A DNA stretch of 64,000 nt from contig JAHDDE010000007.1 of assembly GCA_020629515.1 (NCBI GenBank), positions 41,797 through 105,796 of the forward strand. The letters are read 5' to 3'. The position numbers were made by a program, and so were the translations under genes. This DNA is from Saprospiraceae bacterium. GTDB taxonomy: Bacteria; Bacteroidota; Bacteroidia; Chitinophagales; Saprospiraceae. Positions 28,859 through 38,641 of the stretch are shown here, one piece after another. The notes under the pieces are model-generated. The model did not search any database. It worked only from the letters and a program-made list of their open reading frames with translations, and was not told the origin of the DNA. Position 1 is the stretch's first letter; every line of letters begins with the position of its first letter.

Positions 28859-30025
28859 ATGAAATATTTGTGCTTAGTTTTCTTATTATCAATTGCCTGC
28901 TCCGATGCTCCAGTTGATCCCAATCCAACTCAATCAGATTTACCTCAATTATCTATATTGGATTCTCAGGTTACAGAGTCTTCGACTGGTTCTGTATTGA
29001 GTTTTGATATTAGGTTAGACAATCTCAGCGAAACGGATATAGTTGTGGACTTCGCAGTGGAGGGGGTAACAGCTGAGCCAGACATTGATTTTGAAAAATC
29101 GAATAGTAGTGTTACAATTCCTGCAGGGTCAATTAAAACTACTTTGGATGTAAGAATTTTGGATGATGAGATCAAAGAAGTTGAAGAAAAGATACGTGTA
29201 ACGTTAAGCAATGCCCAAAATGCCACTATTAATGATGCAGTAGCATTTGGAATCATCAAAGATGATGAGACTTCAGAATTTTTAGACGATGAAGGGTACA
29301 TTACCTCATCAGCTCATTATGGATATAATGTAGTTTGGTCTGAAGAATTTGAAGAAGGGCCCATCAATACAGATTTTTTCAATTTTGAACAAGGCGATCA
29401 TGGCTGGGGCAATAATGAACTTCAGAATTATACAGATAGCAGAGATAATTCCTTTATTGAAGATGGAAAATTAGTAATTCACGCAACAGATCAGGGAACG
29501 TCTGCTTATTCATCCGCTCGAATTACAACCAAGGGTAAAAAGGAATTTCAGTTTGGACGAGTCGATGTTAGAGCGAAGATTACAAAAGGGCAAGGGATAT
29601 GGCCTGCAATTTGGATGTTAGGACATAATATAGATGAAGTAGGCTGGCCAGCTTGTGGAGAGATTGACATTATGGAGAATGTTGGTCATGAGCCTAAAAT
29701 TTGTCATGGTACCGCCCATTGGGGTCCTCAAGGAAGAGGATTCAGTACTTTCAAAGGCAGTTCTTATGGTATAAGTACAGATTTTTCAGATCACTTTCAT
29801 GTCTTTAGTATAGTTTGGGAAGAAAATAAAATTGATTGGTATATAGATGAAAATAAATTTCATACTATGACCCCAGAACTAACTAATGGTGAACTATACC
29901 GTTTCAATCAGCCGTTCTTTTTCATTTTTAATGTAGCAGTGGGAGGTAACTGGCCAGGCAGACCCGATAGTACTACGTCATTTCCACAACAAATGGAGAT
30001 TGATTACATCCGAGTATTTCAATAG
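28859..30025 (+). CDS. GH16 glucanase lipoprotein with Calx-beta domain
   Basis: 388 residues: lipoprotein signal (FLLSIAC, C15), a Calx-beta domain (about 28-138, VTESSTGSVLSFDIRLDN, ending GIIKDDE) and a glycoside hydrolase family 16 domain (about 155-388). The catalytic motif GEIDIMENVG gives nucleophile E268 and acid/base E273; WPAIWMLG and the terminal MEIDYIRVFQ are typical. The motif type resembles laminarinase-like endo-beta-1,3-glucanases, but other GH16 activities cannot be excluded. It is probably surface-exposed and cuts polysaccharide before SusCD uptake. It is the only glycoside hydrolase in the window. Confidence 0.93.
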   Translation: MKYLCLVFLLSIACSDAPVDPNPTQSDLPQLSILDSQVTESSTGSVLSFDIRLDNLSETDIVVDFAVEGVTAEPDIDFEKSNSSVTIPAGSIKTTLDVRILDDEIKEVEEKIRVTLSNAQNATINDAVAFGIIKDDETSEFLDDEGYITSSAHYGYNVVWSEEFEEGPINTDFFNFEQGDHGWGNNELQNYTDSRDNSFIEDGKLVIHATDQGTSAYSSARITTKGKKEFQFGRVDVRAKITKGQGIWPAIWMLGHNIDEVGWPACGEIDIMENVGHEPKICHGTAHWGPQGRGFSTFKGSSYGISTDFSDHFHVFSIVWEENKIDWYIDENKFHTMTPELTNGELYRFNQPFFFIFNVAVGGNWPGRPDSTTSFPQQMEIDYIRVFQ

Positions 30026-30387
30026 CGCGGTATTTCTGTGTTTACCTTATGGATTGATTTTAGCGTCATTTTTGCTTTGAGAGGTGAATTATTGCTTCAT
30101 TCTGTCAAAAGTTGATTTAAAATGTCACATTTCGTTAGAATATTATCTTTCGGGCTATCGTAAACGATTCCGTAAACGAAAACGTTGAAGTATTCTTGTA
30201 GTATAGGCCACTTTACAGATTGAATTTTAAAATTACTTTCTTTGACTGGTACAGGAGAGCTATGTTTTCTTGTGTGGTCCCGTCTTCACCAAATTGAAGA
30301 CATCATGAAATCGTATTAATTTTTAACTATAGGTCGATTCGAATTGCTGATGAGACCTGGAATTCTAAAAATGTAAAATTTTAAAGT
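30026..30387 (+). promoter_or_regulatory. long leader and control region of second susC
   Basis: A 362-bp stretch without a credible gene. It holds a tandem operator-like block at 30159-30184 and then about 200 nt of AT-rich leader before the susC ATG. I see no convincing intrinsic terminator for the GH16 gene, so read-through from the first half into the second is possible. No certain promoter box was found. Confidence 0.55.
30159..30184. promoter_or_regulatory. tandem LacI-family operator candidate
   Basis: CGTAAACGATTCCG (30159-30172) fits the LacI/GalR consensus TGnAAnCGnTTnCA at every fixed position except the two outermost bases. It is followed in register by CGTAAACGAAAACG, giving two 12-bp direct repeats beginning CGTAAACGA. 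It lies about 205 nt upstream of susC. The lacI product at 12523 is the obvious candidate to bind it. Confidence 0.6.
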
Positions 30388-33300
30388 ATGGGAGACTATT
30401 CTACTAATTTGCTGGCCAAGGTTCAGCACACAAAACATCTCTTTACGATGATGTTTCTCCTTTTGGCGACTTTTGCCATTTCTCAGCGCACCGTAACCGG
30501 GGTGTTAACTGACGAAGATGGTTTAGGCTTGCCAGGGGTAAGTATTATTGAGGCAGGTACTACAAATGGTACTATCACAGACCTCGATGGTAACTATTCA
30601 CTCACTGTTGCTGATGGAGCATCTTTGATGTTTTCATTTGTTGGTTATTCTACACAAGTTATTGAGGTAGGTAATCAATCTGTGATCAGCATGGCTATGA
30701 CACCAGATGCGGAAGTATTGGATGAGATAGTGGTAACAGGTTATCAGTCTCAGCGTAAGCGGGATATTACCGGTGCTGTGGCTATAGTTGATGATGAAAC
30801 GTTAAATGTGGTTCCGGCGGCGAGTTTGAGCCAAAAATTAGCTGGAAAAGCAGCAGGATTAACACTATCTACTTCAGGAAGTCCAGGTGATGGTACTGCG
30901 ATCAGAATTAGAGGTTTTAACTCATTAAGTAGTAATGATCCACTCTTTGTTATTGATGGAGTGCCGACTAAGGATAACTTCTTGAACAGTATAAATCCTA
31001 ATGACATCGAGAGTATTCAGGTACTTAAAGATGCCGCTTCTGCGTCAGTATATGGTGCAAGAGCGAGTAATGGTGTAATCGTTATTACGACCAAAAAAGG
31101 TAAAGCTGGTAAAACAAAAGTGAGCTATAACGGATATTATGGTGTACAAAATCCAGTCAATAGATTTGACTTAATAACTGATCCGTCTAAGTATAGACAA
31201 TATGTTCAGGCGGCTACAGCAGCTTCAGGTGGAGATGTACCTGCTGTATATGCTGGTTCTTCGTTTCCGGAGTACTATCATGGAGACCCAAGTCAGCCTT
31301 ATGCACCAGGTGTAATTGGTGTACCTGGTAGTGGTAACTTGTTGATGCGGACTAATACTACTGGTACGGATTGGTGGGATGAGACAATCAGTTCTGCTCC
31401 TATCACTGAGCACAATTTAAGTATTTCTGGAGGTAGTGAGAATGCTAATTTCAATATCTCAGGTAACTATTTTGATCAAGAAGGAACGATAAATACCACC
31501 TTCTTTGAGAGATATGCTTTAAGAGCTAATAGTTCTTTTAAGGCTGGTAAGTTCTCATTTGGAGAAAATATCTCAGTGTCTCGTATCAACCAGTTAGGTC
31601 AAAGATCAGGTAACCAAAGTGAGCAAAACATCATCACTAACATTGTTCGATCTCAACCTACTGTGCCTGTATTTGATGAAGGTGGCAATTTTGCTGGTCC
31701 GAAGGCTCCAGGAATGGGATTAGGTAATAACCCAGTAAAAGGTATTGATGATGATAAAGATGATATAGGCAACTTCAATAGATTATTTGGTAATGTTTAT
31801 GCGGGTGTTGAATTAATTCCTGGCTTATCAGCTAAGTCGAGCTACGGATTTGACTATGGTAATGGATTCACTCAGAATGCATCATTTCCTAACTTCGAAG
31901 CACGAGAGCCTAATCAGTTCACATTCAACTACTCAGAGAACTGGAATAATAGTTTCACATGGATTTGGACTAATACCTTAAATTATATAACTAACATAGG
32001 AGATGTGCATGACATTAATGCTGTGGTAGGTTATGAGGCGTCTAACACTAAAGGAAGAAATATAGGCGGTGGTCTTGTAGACTATTTCGTATTTGGTTTA
32101 GACTCGAGATATTTGAATACGGGATTAGCTGATCCTGATTCAAGATCAGTGGGTTCAGGAGGATTTGAAAGTGCGTTCAACTCCATTTTTGCAAAAGTGG
32201 ATTATGTATATGATGATTTCTTGATTTTATCAGGTACAGTAAGAAACGATGGTGCGTCTCAGTTTGGTGCTAACAATAGAAGAGGTACTTTCCCAGCAGG
32301 TAGTGTGGGTGTGAGATTGACTAAGTTCTTAGAAAATGATAACATCGAAGAGTTAAAAGTAAGATACTCATTCGGGATAAACGGTAACAACGATATTCGA
32401 GCCGACAATGCCTTTGCCATATTCGGCGGTAGTACAGGTAACTCATTCTATGATATCGGCGGTACCAATAGTAGCTTGCAGACTGGTTTTGCACTACAAG
32501 CAAGAGGTAATGCTGATGGTAAGTGGGAAGAATTAAAGCAACATAACTTCGGGATTGATGCCACATTTAATCAGGGTAAGTTTGGGGTAGTTTTGGATAT
32601 CTTCAGTAAAGAAACTCAAGACTTATTATTTACAGCTGCACTACCTGGCACATCTGGATCTGCTCAACCTGCATCTCGTAATATTGCGTCAATGAAGAAT
32701 ACTGGATTTGATGCACAGTTGTTCTATAGAGATAAGTTAAGTTCAGATTTGAGCTTTGACGTGTCTTTAACTTTAGGTTCATATAGAAATGAGATTACTC
32801 AAGTAAGTGATGGTCAAACACAGTTTTTCGGAAATAATGGAAGTCGTATCGGTACTACCACGATTAATCGAGTAGGTGATCCAATCGGATCATTCTTCGG
32901 ATTGACACAAGATGGTATTTTTGGTAGCCAAGCTGAGGTGGATGCACATGCATCTCAACCAGGAGCAGCTGTTGGTAGAATTCGATTTGCCGATATTAAT
33001 GGTGACAATGTGATCGATGATAATGATAGAGAAATTATTGGCGATTTCCACCCAGATCTAACAACAGGCTTGAGAGTTGGCTTAAATTATAAGAACTTTG
33101 ACTTCTCTACATTTATTTTCGGATCGTTTGGAGCTCAGATATTCAACTTCAACAGATTATTTACTGATTTCTCTCAGTTCGAAGCAAATGTAAGAAATGA
33201 GGTACTTGACAATGCTTGGTCACCGTCTAATACAGAGAGCAATATACCAGCTCCTGATTATGGAGGTAGAGGTTTCAACAGTAGACCAAGTACATATTAT

Positions 33301-33546
33301 GTAGAAGATGCTACATACGTTAGATTTGAGTCTATCCAATTGGGATACACTTTGAGAGACCTTCCTACTATACCAGGAAGTGTGAGATTTTATTTGACAG
33401 CTCAGAATCCATTTACTTTTACTGGATATACTGGGTTAGATCCAGCAATGTCAAACTTTGGCAGATCGGACACTGAAGCAGGATTAGATTTAGGAAATTA
33501 TCCTTCTAATAAATCGGTGATCTTTGGTGTTAACTTAGATTTTTAA
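30388..33546 (+). CDS. susC: SusC/RagA-family TonB-linked outer-membrane transporter (second)
   Basis: 1052 residues. The N-terminus is longer than usual before the hydrophobic signal (MMFLLLATFAISQ at about 27-39). Then come the carboxypeptidase-D-like domain (40-125, RTVTGVLTDEDGLGLPGVS), the TonB-box region DEIVVTGYQSQRKRDITGAV, a plug (about 140-250, LAGKAAGLTLS, IRGFNSLSSNDPLFVIDGV, VLKDAASASVYGARA) and the barrel, ending FGVNLDF. It differs clearly from the first SusC in the plug and barrel, so the substrate may differ. susD follows 20 nt after the stop. Confidence 0.96.
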   Translation: MGDYSTNLLAKVQHTKHLFTMMFLLLATFAISQRTVTGVLTDEDGLGLPGVSIIEAGTTNGTITDLDGNYSLTVADGASLMFSFVGYSTQVIEVGNQSVISMAMTPDAEVLDEIVVTGYQSQRKRDITGAVAIVDDETLNVVPAASLSQKLAGKAAGLTLSTSGSPGDGTAIRIRGFNSLSSNDPLFVIDGVPTKDNFLNSINPNDIESIQVLKDAASASVYGARASNGVIVITTKKGKAGKTKVSYNGYYGVQNPVNRFDLITDPSKYRQYVQAATAASGGDVPAVYAGSSFPEYYHGDPSQPYAPGVIGVPGSGNLLMRTNTTGTDWWDETISSAPITEHNLSISGGSENANFNISGNYFDQEGTINTTFFERYALRANSSFKAGKFSFGENISVSRINQLGQRSGNQSEQNIITNIVRSQPTVPVFDEGGNFAGPKAPGMGLGNNPVKGIDDDKDDIGNFNRLFGNVYAGVELIPGLSAKSSYGFDYGNGFTQNASFPNFEAREPNQFTFNYSENWNNSFTWIWTNTLNYITNIGDVHDINAVVGYEASNTKGRNIGGGLVDYFVFGLDSRYLNTGLADPDSRSVGSGGFESAFNSIFAKVDYVYDDFLILSGTVRNDGASQFGANNRRGTFPAGSVGVRLTKFLENDNIEELKVRYSFGINGNNDIRADNAFAIFGGSTGNSFYDIGGTNSSLQTGFALQARGNADGKWEELKQHNFGIDATFNQGKFGVVLDIFSKETQDLLFTAALPGTSGSAQPASRNIASMKNTGFDAQLFYRDKLSSDLSFDVSLTLGSYRNEITQVSDGQTQFFGNNGSRIGTTTINRVGDPIGSFFGLTQDGIFGSQAEVDAHASQPGAAVGRIRFADINGDNVIDDNDREIIGDFHPDLTTGLRVGLNYKNFDFSTFIFGSFGAQIFNFNRLFTDFSQFEANVRNEVLDNAWSPSNTESNIPAPDYGGRGFNSRPSTYYVEDATYVRFESIQLGYTLRDLPTIPGSVRFYLTAQNPFTFTGYTGLDPAMSNFGRSDTEAGLDLGNYPSNKSVIFGVNLDF

Positions 33547-33566
33547 AAAATTAATTATTTAAACAT

Positions 33567-35273
33567 ATGAAAGCTATAAAAATTCTTTTGGTCTTTGCTA
33601 CGATCGGATTGGTCGCAGCATGTAGCGAGGACTTTTTAGATGTCAATCCTAAGGGAGCTTTGGATGGTGCTGCTTTAGCAAGTCCAGCAGGAATCGAAGC
33701 TTCTTTGATATCCGCATACTCTATGTTAGACGGATGGAATGGACAATGGGGTAATTTTGGCCCTTGGGGACGAGATGCTGGTCATTGGATTTGGTCTGGT
33801 GTGGCTTCTGATGAAGCACATAAAGGCTCTGACGCATCTGATATTGCAGATATTACTCAAATCGAGTTGTATCAGTGGTTGCCAAGTAATGGACTTTTAG
33901 AAGACATGTTCAGCTCGAGATTCGAAGGAGTCGCAAGAGTTAATGCTACGGCAGCTTTGAACAATGCTTCAGAATCTATTAGTGCAGCGAGAAAAGCGGA
34001 AATAGATGGTGAATTAGGCTTTTTAAGAGCACACTATCATTTTGAAATGTGGAAAGTTTGGAAGAACGTTCCATATTATACTGAAGAAGATGAAGATTTT
34101 AGAAAAGCTAATGATCAGGATATTATGCCTAATATCATTGGTGATTTAGAAATTGCAGTTAACAATCTCCCAACTTCTCAAGCTCAAGTCGGTCGTCCTA
34201 CAAAAGCGGCTGCGCAGGCCTACTTAGGTAAGGTATTGTTGCACAATGGTGATTTTGCTGGAGCAAAAACCCAATTAAGTGCAGTGGTTAATAGTGGGCA
34301 GTATTCTTTAGCTCCATGTTTTCATGATAATTTCAATGCTGCAACCGATAACAGCTCAGAATCTGTTTTTGCCGTACAATTCTCTGTTAATGACGGAGAC
34401 CCAGGTGCGAATAATGGAAATTATGGAACAAGATTAGGATTTCCACATTCTGGTAGTCCATTTGGATGTTGTGGATTTAATCAGCCTTCACAGGACTTGG
34501 TTAATGCTTTCAAAACTGACGCTAATGGATTGCCAGTTAATGATGGAGTAGACGTGTCTTTTGGCTCAACTGTCGACCCAAGATTAGACTGGACTGTAGG
34601 TAGAGACGATGTACCATATTATGATCATGGTACGCATCAGCCAGAATGGATCAGAGATAGAAACTTTGGCGGTCCTTATAGTCCTAAGAAAACTCAGTAT
34701 CACGCAGATCAGGCAGAGTTTAATTCTGGAGCGTCAGCAGGTGCGTGGGGCCCTCAAGTATCCGCTATCAATTACAATATCATCAGATATGCTGATGTAT
34801 TATTGATGTTAGCAGAGACAGAAGTTGAAACGGGCAATCTTGAAGCTGCAAGAGCACTTGTTAATCAAGTAAGAGCAAGAGCAGGCGGATGTGCTCAAGG
34901 AGCGTCAACGATAGAGACTAATATCGATAATGCAGAAATTACTTGGGCTGATTATAAAGTAGGAACATATGATTCGCCATGGACTGATGCTGGAGCTGCA
35001 AGGGCTGCAGTAAGATTAGAAAGAAAAATTGAGTTGGCTATGGAAGGTCATAGATTATATGATCTCAGAAGGTGGGGAACACTTGCTTCTACCATGAATG
35101 CCTTCTTTGCTGCTAATAATGCAAGAGATGATGCAGATCCTTCTAAAAGGAGATATTTATCTAATGCATTTAATGTGGAGGCTAAGCACAATGCCTATCC
35201 ACTGCCAGGTGTTCAAGTCGACTTAAGCGAGGTTGAAGGCTCACCAATGCTAAAGCAAAATGACGGTTTTTAG
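33567..35273 (+). CDS. susD: SusD/RagB-family surface lipoprotein (second)
   Basis: 568 residues. The lipoprotein signal ends GLVAAC, and the mature end CSEDFLDVNPKG is the classic SusD/RagB opening. Conserved helical segments include GELGFLRAHYHFEMWKVW, INYNIIRYADVLLMLAETEVETG and a C-terminal RKIELAMEGHRLYDLRRWG with LKQNDGF at the end. It pairs with the SusC just upstream to form a lidded transporter. A terminator lies 25 nt past the stop. Confidence 0.96.
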   Translation: MKAIKILLVFATIGLVAACSEDFLDVNPKGALDGAALASPAGIEASLISAYSMLDGWNGQWGNFGPWGRDAGHWIWSGVASDEAHKGSDASDIADITQIELYQWLPSNGLLEDMFSSRFEGVARVNATAALNNASESISAARKAEIDGELGFLRAHYHFEMWKVWKNVPYYTEEDEDFRKANDQDIMPNIIGDLEIAVNNLPTSQAQVGRPTKAAAQAYLGKVLLHNGDFAGAKTQLSAVVNSGQYSLAPCFHDNFNAATDNSSESVFAVQFSVNDGDPGANNGNYGTRLGFPHSGSPFGCCGFNQPSQDLVNAFKTDANGLPVNDGVDVSFGSTVDPRLDWTVGRDDVPYYDHGTHQPEWIRDRNFGGPYSPKKTQYHADQAEFNSGASAGAWGPQVSAINYNIIRYADVLLMLAETEVETGNLEAARALVNQVRARAGGCAQGASTIETNIDNAEITWADYKVGTYDSPWTDAGAARAAVRLERKIELAMEGHRLYDLRRWGTLASTMNAFFAANNARDDADPSKRRYLSNAFNVEAKHNAYPLPGVQVDLSEVEGSPMLKQNDGF

Positions 35274-35298
35274 AATATAATAAATTAGTACAATTGAT

Positions 35299-35331
35299 AG
35301 AGACGAGTATTTTTGATGCTCGTCTCTTTTT
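35299..35331 (+). terminator. intrinsic terminator between second susD and UnbV gene
   Basis: AGAGACGAG (35299-35307) pairs with CTCGTCTCT (35319-35327) across an 11-nt loop and runs into a T tract. The next ATG is at 35351. The placement repeats that of the terminator at 18468, which argues for deliberate attenuation after susCD. Confidence 0.85.
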
Positions 35332-35350
35332 ATTTAGGCATATTTAAAAG

Positions 35351-38300
35351 ATGAAGTTTATAGTTAGGTGGTCATTAGTTCTATTGGTATTTATAGTAGC
35401 CTGTAAGAGGGGTTCTGATGACTTTTCAGCGGGTCAACAACAGTTTGATTTATTAGAACCAGCTCAAAGTGGCATCCAATTTATAAATGAGGTAACCAAT
35501 CAAGAAAACTTCAATGTGCTCACTTACAGGAACTACTACAACGGAGGAGGCGTCGCAATCGGTGATGTCAATAATGATGGTTTAGCTGATTTGTTTTTCA
35601 CGGCCAATATGGAAGCCAACCAATTATATCTTAATAAGGGAGATCTCAAGTTTGAAAATATAAGTGAAACTGCTGGAATAAAGGGTAAGATGAAGTGGTC
35701 AACAGGAGTATCTTTTGCTGATATCAATGGTGATGGATGGTTGGACATATATGTATGCAATAGTGGAGATGTAGATGGTTCGGATAAGAAAAACGAGCTA
35801 TTCATCAACAATAAGAATTTAACATTTACTGAATCCGCTGATTTCTACGGACTTGATGACGAAGGATTTTCTACGCATGCTTCTTTTTTTGATATGGATG
35901 GCGATGGGGACTTGGATATGTATCTTTTGAACAATAGTTTTAAAGATCCAAGTCGTATCGATTTTAAGAATGTAAGAAATGAACGAGATGATAGTGGAGG
36001 CGACAGATTGTTTAGAAATGATAATGGTCAATTCGTTGATGTAAGTGAAAGCTCGGGTATTTATGGAAGTAAAATAGGCTTCGGATTAGGGGTTTCAATA
36101 AGTGATGTGAATCAAGATAATTTACCTGATATCTATGTTAGCAATGATTTTTGGGAGCGTGATTATCTGTATATCAATCAGGGCGATGGAATATTCAACG
36201 AAGAATTAACTAAAAGAATTCCTGTGACGTCAACTGCTAGTATGGGAGCTGATGTTGCGGATATAGATAATAATGGGAGTTATGACATCTTCAGTACTGA
36301 CATGCTCCCAGCTACATCTTATCGCTTGAAAAGGACGACGATTTTTAATGACTACAAGTTGGAAGATCTGAAGTACAGAAATGATTATCACTATCAACAG
36401 ACGCAGAATTGTCTTCAGATCAATGATGGTATGGGTAATTTTGATGAGATCGCTAATGATTTAGGGTTGGCAGCAACGGATTGGAGTTGGGCCGCTTTAA
36501 TTTTTGATTTTGAGAATGATGGATTTAAAGACATTTTTGTTAGTAATGGTGTGTATCATGATATCACTGATATGGATTTCTCAGACTTCATTGAAGATAA
36601 TCAAAGGGTAAAAAAGATCGTAGAAGAAAAAGGGCGTTTTGACTTTAGAGATTTCTTAGAATTATTACCCTCTAATAAACTGTCTAATTATGCATTTACC
36701 AATGAGGGTAATTTACAATTTAAGAGTAATTCGCAAAAATTAGGGTTGGATGAATTATCATTTAGTAATGGTTCTGCCTATGGCGATTTAGACAATGATG
36801 GCGATTTAGATCTTGTTGTTAACAATTTGAATATGCCTTCATTTGTTTATGAGAACTTAGGAAGTACTAACAACTACATTAGGCTAAAATTTGCTGGGCA
36901 AGAGCAGAATACTTTCGGTATAGGTGCGCAGGTCAAGATAGTCGCTGGAGGGCAAAGTTTTTATTTTCAAAATTATCAGGCCAGAGGCTTTCAGAGTAGC
37001 ACCGAGCCAATATTAACCTGTGGGATTGGTCAGAATACTTTGGTAGATAGTATCATAGTAACATGGCCTTCGCATCGAAAGTCAATTTTAACCTCTGTTA
37101 AAAGCAACACGGAGCTTGTCATAAAGGAATCTGAGGCGGAATATAACTTTATACTCCATAAAATTCAGAATGAATCATTATTGGAGAAAGTGACTATGAC
37201 GGAGCAACCTATTACTCATGTAGAAAACCTCTATAATGACTTCGATAGAGAGAACTTAGCTCTACATATGTTTTCCTCTATAGGACCCAAAATAGTGGTT
37301 GGCGATATAAATAGTGATGATGTAGAGGATGTGATAGTATTAGGAGCTTCCGATCATGCTGATCAAGTATTTGTTCAATCAGATGATGGACGCTTTAAAC
37401 AATTACCACAAGGTATTCTGAATCGAGATAAGGCTTTTGAAAGTTCATGTGGTGTGCTGACTGATTTAGACCATGACGGTGATCTCGATTTGGTTATTGG
37501 AGTAGGAGGGAATGAGCCTGCTAAAGGTATTGAATATTATAAAGTAAGATCCTATCTCAACAATGGAGAAGGATTATTTGAAGACAATGAGGATATAGTT
37601 ATTCCTATAGCAGGGAATCTTTCTGCCATAGATGCATTTAAAATAGGAAATTTCAATTCTATTTATGCCGTTGCCTCTATAGTGCCGGGCAACTATGGTT
37701 TAGCACCTCGAAATTTCCTAATTCAAGAAAAAGCACCTGGACGTTGGATAGACATAACTGATCAATCTAATGGACAGATCGGTATGATCCAAGATATGAC
37801 CCTTGCGGATATAGATGGAGACAGAGATGAGGATATCGTAGTAGTGGGTGAGTGGATGGGTATTGTGGTTTTGGAGAATAATGGAGAGACTCTTGTTAAT
37901 AAAGGAATTGTTGAAAAGAGCAGCGGTCTATGGCAGAGTATAACGCCATTGGATATAGATAATGATGGCGATTTAGATTTTGTAATAGGTAATTGGGGTA
38001 CCAACTCGAAGTTGCAAGCGGGTGAGAATAGACCATTGTCTATGTTGGTATCGGATTTTGATGAAAACAAAAAATCAGAAAATCTACTATTGTGGTATGC
38101 CCCAGAAGATGATGAACCAACACTATTTGCGGCCAAGAGAGATTTAACTGCACAATTGCCCATATTGAAGAAGAAAATATTGAAAAATCAGGATTATGCT
38201 GAAGCTACTATTTCGGACTTGTTTACTAACGAACAGCTTAAAAAAGCGATAGAATTAAGAGTTAATAATTTGTCTACTTCTATATTGATCAATCAAGGGA

Positions 38301-38641
38301 ACTTTAGATTTGACTTAAAGCCTTTGCCTAAAGAAGCACAAAGATCTACGGTAAATGCCATTGCGGCAGTAGATATTAATGGGGATGACTATCCAGACCT
38401 AATGTTAGGGGGTAATATGTATGGCTTAAAGCCTGAAATCGGGAGAATGGACTCGTCAGATGGCTTAGTACTTATAAATGATAAAAACGGCAGTTTTAAG
38501 GCTTTAAGTGGGAGGATATCTGGCTTGGATGCCTCAGGAGAAATAAGGGATATAAAATATATTAAGGGCAATGATAAAAAAGGTGTCATTGCCGTAGGAA
38601 TCAATAATGAATCAATAGAATTTTACCAGATCAATGAGTAA
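35351..38641 (+). CDS. giant FG-GAP/ASPIC-UnbV lipoprotein 4
   Basis: 1096 residues. Signal ends LLVFIVAC (C18), then KRGSDDFS. First propeller (about 55-500) with YRNYYNGGGVAIGDVNNDGL and FDMDGDGDLDMYLLNN; ASPIC/UnbV domain (about 515-590, IGAQVKIVAGG, YQARGFQSST, IVTWPS); second propeller (about 645-1085, TDLDHDGDLDLVIGVG, LDIDNDGDLDFVIGNWG, VDINGDDYPDLMLGGNMY). It is closest in pattern to lipoprotein 2 at 22298, including the conserved FFERDYLYINQ-like segment (here FWERDYLYINQ). Calcium-binding loops are plentiful; ligand unknown. It overlaps the next gene by 8 nt. Confidence 0.92.
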   Translation: MKFIVRWSLVLLVFIVACKRGSDDFSAGQQQFDLLEPAQSGIQFINEVTNQENFNVLTYRNYYNGGGVAIGDVNNDGLADLFFTANMEANQLYLNKGDLKFENISETAGIKGKMKWSTGVSFADINGDGWLDIYVCNSGDVDGSDKKNELFINNKNLTFTESADFYGLDDEGFSTHASFFDMDGDGDLDMYLLNNSFKDPSRIDFKNVRNERDDSGGDRLFRNDNGQFVDVSESSGIYGSKIGFGLGVSISDVNQDNLPDIYVSNDFWERDYLYINQGDGIFNEELTKRIPVTSTASMGADVADIDNNGSYDIFSTDMLPATSYRLKRTTIFNDYKLEDLKYRNDYHYQQTQNCLQINDGMGNFDEIANDLGLAATDWSWAALIFDFENDGFKDIFVSNGVYHDITDMDFSDFIEDNQRVKKIVEEKGRFDFRDFLELLPSNKLSNYAFTNEGNLQFKSNSQKLGLDELSFSNGSAYGDLDNDGDLDLVVNNLNMPSFVYENLGSTNNYIRLKFAGQEQNTFGIGAQVKIVAGGQSFYFQNYQARGFQSSTEPILTCGIGQNTLVDSIIVTWPSHRKSILTSVKSNTELVIKESEAEYNFILHKIQNESLLEKVTMTEQPITHVENLYNDFDRENLALHMFSSIGPKIVVGDINSDDVEDVIVLGASDHADQVFVQSDDGRFKQLPQGILNRDKAFESSCGVLTDLDHDGDLDLVIGVGGNEPAKGIEYYKVRSYLNNGEGLFEDNEDIVIPIAGNLSAIDAFKIGNFNSIYAVASIVPGNYGLAPRNFLIQEKAPGRWIDITDQSNGQIGMIQDMTLADIDGDRDEDIVVVGEWMGIVVLENNGETLVNKGIVEKSSGLWQSITPLDIDNDGDLDFVIGNWGTNSKLQAGENRPLSMLVSDFDENKKSENLLLWYAPEDDEPTLFAAKRDLTAQLPILKKKILKNQDYAEATISDLFTNEQLKKAIELRVNNLSTSILINQGNFRFDLKPLPKEAQRSTVNAIAAVDINGDDYPDLMLGGNMYGLKPEIGRMDSSDGLVLINDKNGSFKALSGRISGLDASGEIRDIKYIKGNDKKGVIAVGINNESIEFYQINE

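Noticed and set aside
30159..30184. Tandem 12-bp repeats considered as a CRISPR or minisatellite
   Set aside because: There are only two units without spacers and they fit a LacI operator pattern.
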